This document shows positions 63,921-64,000 of a stretch of 64,000 nucleotides of DNA, piece by piece. Position numbers and translations under genes: made by a program. How positions within the stretch are numbered: position 1 is the first letter of the stretch; every line of letters starts with the position of its first letter. The notes under the pieces were generated by a model. The model was given only the letters and a program-made list of their open reading frames with translations, was not told the origin of the DNA and made no database searches. The stretch spans positions 43,820,072 to 43,884,071 of the forward strand of contig NC_090178.1 of the NCBI RefSeq assembly GCF_024679245.1, given 5' to 3'. This stretch comes from Pseudorasbora parva (Eukaryota > Chordata > Actinopteri > Cypriniformes > Gobionidae).

Positions 63921-64000
63921 TATTTATGTTCTGCTCTGGAAAAATATTATAGATGGGGTTATTTTTTGCGGGGGGGAGGGGGTTCTCCCCCAATAATTTT

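Overview
This is nuclear DNA from a vertebrate, almost certainly a cyprinid (carp/zebrafish-type) fish. It is AT-rich and carries very long CA/GT microsatellites. It is crowded with small nested DNA transposons of the kinds typical of cyprinid genomes: elements flanked by TTAA with TTCACCC ends, hAT elements with 8-bp target duplications, Tc1-like foldback elements and Harbinger-like elements. There is no bacterial or organelle signature, no CRISPR array, and no tRNA or rRNA gene that I could see.

The one gene I can identify is plectin (plec), on the minus strand, and only its 5' part is present. The window holds a series of alternative first exons that all end in phase 1 with a final G at a consensus GT donor. 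Each could therefore splice to the shared exon encoding the actin-binding domain (which I recall starting D-E-R-D-R-V), which lies off the left edge. In gene order they are: the giant plectin-1 head exon (22559-18329); a tiny MKIIP exon (11738-11723) matching muscle isoform 1d; an exon for a short membrane anchor (9292-9190) matching mitochondrial isoform 1b; and an exon ending LYSKMCCV (4366-4246) that matches the mammalian isoform ending LYQQLCCV, which I recall as 1g. Two further minus-strand candidates with the same phase and terminal G lie upstream, at 33771-33714 and 52883-52856.

The most unusual feature is the plectin-1 exon. It starts with the normal plectin/S10 domain, but the head continues for 1,410 codons instead of the roughly 180 I recall for mammals. 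The extra sequence contains nine in-frame repeats of about 77 residues that alternate lysine/proline-rich (PKVEK) and acidic/lysine (VKEKPKEEV) segments, followed by a low-complexity tail and an acidic [11 protein letters not shown] patch.

Layout: 1-18 kb holds plectin first exons 1g-like, 1b and 1d plus introns with foldback elements and microsatellites; 18.3-22.6 kb is the plectin-1 exon; 22.6-24.5 kb is its upstream region; 24.5-64 kb is upstream intron or intergenic DNA dominated by nested mobile elements. Those include three hAT insertions with exact 8-bp duplications, a solo LTR with a 5-bp duplication, a Harbinger-like insertion with a 3-bp duplication, an ~850-bp segment duplicated 8.9 kb away, and transposon copies carrying a perfect-looking ZNF143-type site. 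I found no second protein-coding host gene.
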